This document shows positions 16,046 to 16,709 of a stretch of 16,709 nucleotides of DNA, in pieces. Each line of letters opens with the position of its first letter. Position 1 is the stretch's first letter. The notes beneath the pieces are model-generated. The model did no database searches and was not told the DNA's origin. It worked only from the letters and a program-made list of their open reading frames with translations. Both the position numbers and the translations under genes were made by a program. The stretch covers positions 1-16,709 of the forward strand of contig CAZXLJ010000072.1 in NCBI GenBank assembly GCA_964641175.1, written 5' to 3'. Source of the stretch: CAYNST01 sp964641175. GTDB taxonomy: Bacteria; Pseudomonadota; Gammaproteobacteria; Pseudomonadales; Cellvibrionaceae.

Positions 16046-16549
16046 CTAACGTATTTGCCCGGCAGGTGCATCAGCAGAAAACGACGTGCCCGACTCCCCC
16101 AAAGGCTGCGCCGCAATGGATCTTACGCCTATCACGACGGGTTCATAGGCTGCCGAACACTGACCGCGAACCCAGCGCTGGACAACCAGAGCGCCCAGAT
16201 ACAACCCTGCTGCCGCCGCCAAAACACCGAGCAGACGTGATTCGGTTCCAGACGCTGCTACTACGCCGAGCAGCAAGCCGATCAAAGGCACGCCGTAAGC
16301 GAGTAAAGATGCGACCAGCACGGCACGTTCATCAATACCGATTTCGACGGTGTCACCCAGTGTAAGCTTTGAGCGGAAATGCTCCGGCAGGCGAATTTCC
16401 AACTCCGTCCAATTCTGCCCCAGGCGCTGCAACACCTCCTGCCCGCACCCCGCCTTGACCTTGCAGGTTCCACAAGCAGAATTCCGGCGAGTTTTTACCC
16501 AAACCGCTTCCGGTTCGAGTCTCGACACAACCGCCAGTTCTGTAATCAC
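16046..16549 (-). CDS. rseC: SoxR-reducing / sigma-E regulatory protein RseC (MucC)
   Basis: Small inner-membrane protein of the sigma-E (AlgU) operon that modulates envelope-stress signalling. RseC homologues also take part in electron transfer that resets SoxR. It has 167 residues. A cysteine cluster lies near the N-terminus (C26, C29, C35 in ACGTCKVKAGCG). Two membrane helices follow at about 79-98 (AVLVASLLAYGVPLIGLLLG) and 104-123. The start is GTG at 16549, with AAGGAG five to six bases upstream. rseB ends 97 bases before it on the same strand. The C-terminal tail (after about 140) is polar and unrecognised. Confidence 0.93.
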   Translation of the reverse strand: MITELAVVSRLEPEAVWVKTRRNSACGTCKVKAGCGQEVLQRLGQNWTELEIRLPEHFRSKLTLGDTVEIGIDERAVLVASLLAYGVPLIGLLLGVVAASGTESRLLGVLAAAAGLYLGALVVQRWVRGQCSAAYEPVVIGVRSIAAQPLGESGTSFSADAPAGQIR

Positions 16550-16646
16550 ACCGTCTCCTTCACCGACAGATTTATAAATGACGCACCACCTGCTTCCGGC
16601 AAAATCTGGTGACGAGAAACATGCGGAATGCGCTCGGGCACCTGTT
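16550..16646. other. Spacer between rseB and rseC
   Basis: Ninety-seven bases with no gene. It holds the rseC ribosome site (AAGGAG). No terminator or clear promoter was seen, so cotranscription with rseB is likely. Confidence 0.5.
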
Positions 16647-16709
16647 TTACTGCAAGGGTTTTACGGAGGCTACAATTCTTTGCGCCGTCGCAACCGGCAC
16701 TTCACCGAC
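16647..16709 (-). CDS. rseB: C-terminal end of sigma-E regulatory protein RseB (MucB)
   Basis: The last 20 codons of a minus-strand gene entering from the right edge, ending in TAA at 16647-16649. The residues VGEVPVATAQRIVASVK match the characteristic end of RseB/MucB, the periplasmic protein that guards the anti-sigma factor RseA/MucA. The identity is supported by rseC directly downstream, which is the usual order. Only the tail is visible, so the rest of the protein cannot be judged. Confidence 0.8.
   Translation of the reverse strand, partial: VGEVPVATAQRIVASVKPLQ

Noticed and set aside
1..16709. CRISPR arrays, tRNA or rRNA genes, prophage or defence systems
   Set aside because: No spaced direct repeats, tRNA-like cloverleaf segments, rRNA signatures or phage/defence protein motifs were seen anywhere in the window.

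Overview
The window comes from a gammaproteobacterial chromosome. The gene orders rseB-rseC-lepA-lepB-DUF4845-rnc-era-recO and gacS/cysM/relA/mazG, a BarA/GacS-type tripartite kinase and a non-zinc adenylate kinase all point to the Pseudomonas / Oceanospirillales / Cellvibrionales part of that class. A genus cannot be named from sequence reading alone. The coding regions look homogeneous and of moderate GC. AT-rich DNA is concentrated upstream of the first gene.

Layout from left to right. (1) 1-617, minus: 5' part of a Lys/Ala/Ser-rich, AT-hook-bearing histone H1/AlgP-like protein, running off the left edge. (2) 618-1646: about 1 kb with no convincing gene, perhaps with decayed coding remnants. 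(3) adk, minus, with a good promoter and a leader hairpin. (4) 2295-2745: promoter and intergenic DNA, then a small conserved protein on the plus strand. (5) 3074-3323: a MITE-like inverted-repeat element whose left edge forms the stop codon of that small protein. (6) mazG, relA and cysM, all minus, tightly packed. (7) gacS/barA, plus, divergent from cysM. (8) A long minus-strand housekeeping operon, read right to left: rseB (end only), rseC, lepA, lepB, DUF4845 gene, rnc, era, recO. It converges on gacS with 11 bases between the stops.

Functional themes. The right half joins envelope-stress control (RseB/RseC), translation and secretion (LepA, signal peptidase I), RNA processing and ribosome assembly (RNase III, Era) and recombinational repair (RecO). 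The left half joins stringent response (RelA), nucleotide clean-up (MazG), cysteine synthesis (CysM) and the GacS/BarA phosphorelay kinase.

No new defence, CRISPR or biosynthetic system was found. The points most worth a second look are: the MITE-like element at a stop codon; a perfect hairpin just before rnc; three junctions where commonly co-located genes (rlmD, pdxJ, mucD) are missing; an unusual switch I in Era; and the gene-empty 1 kb next to the histone-like gene.
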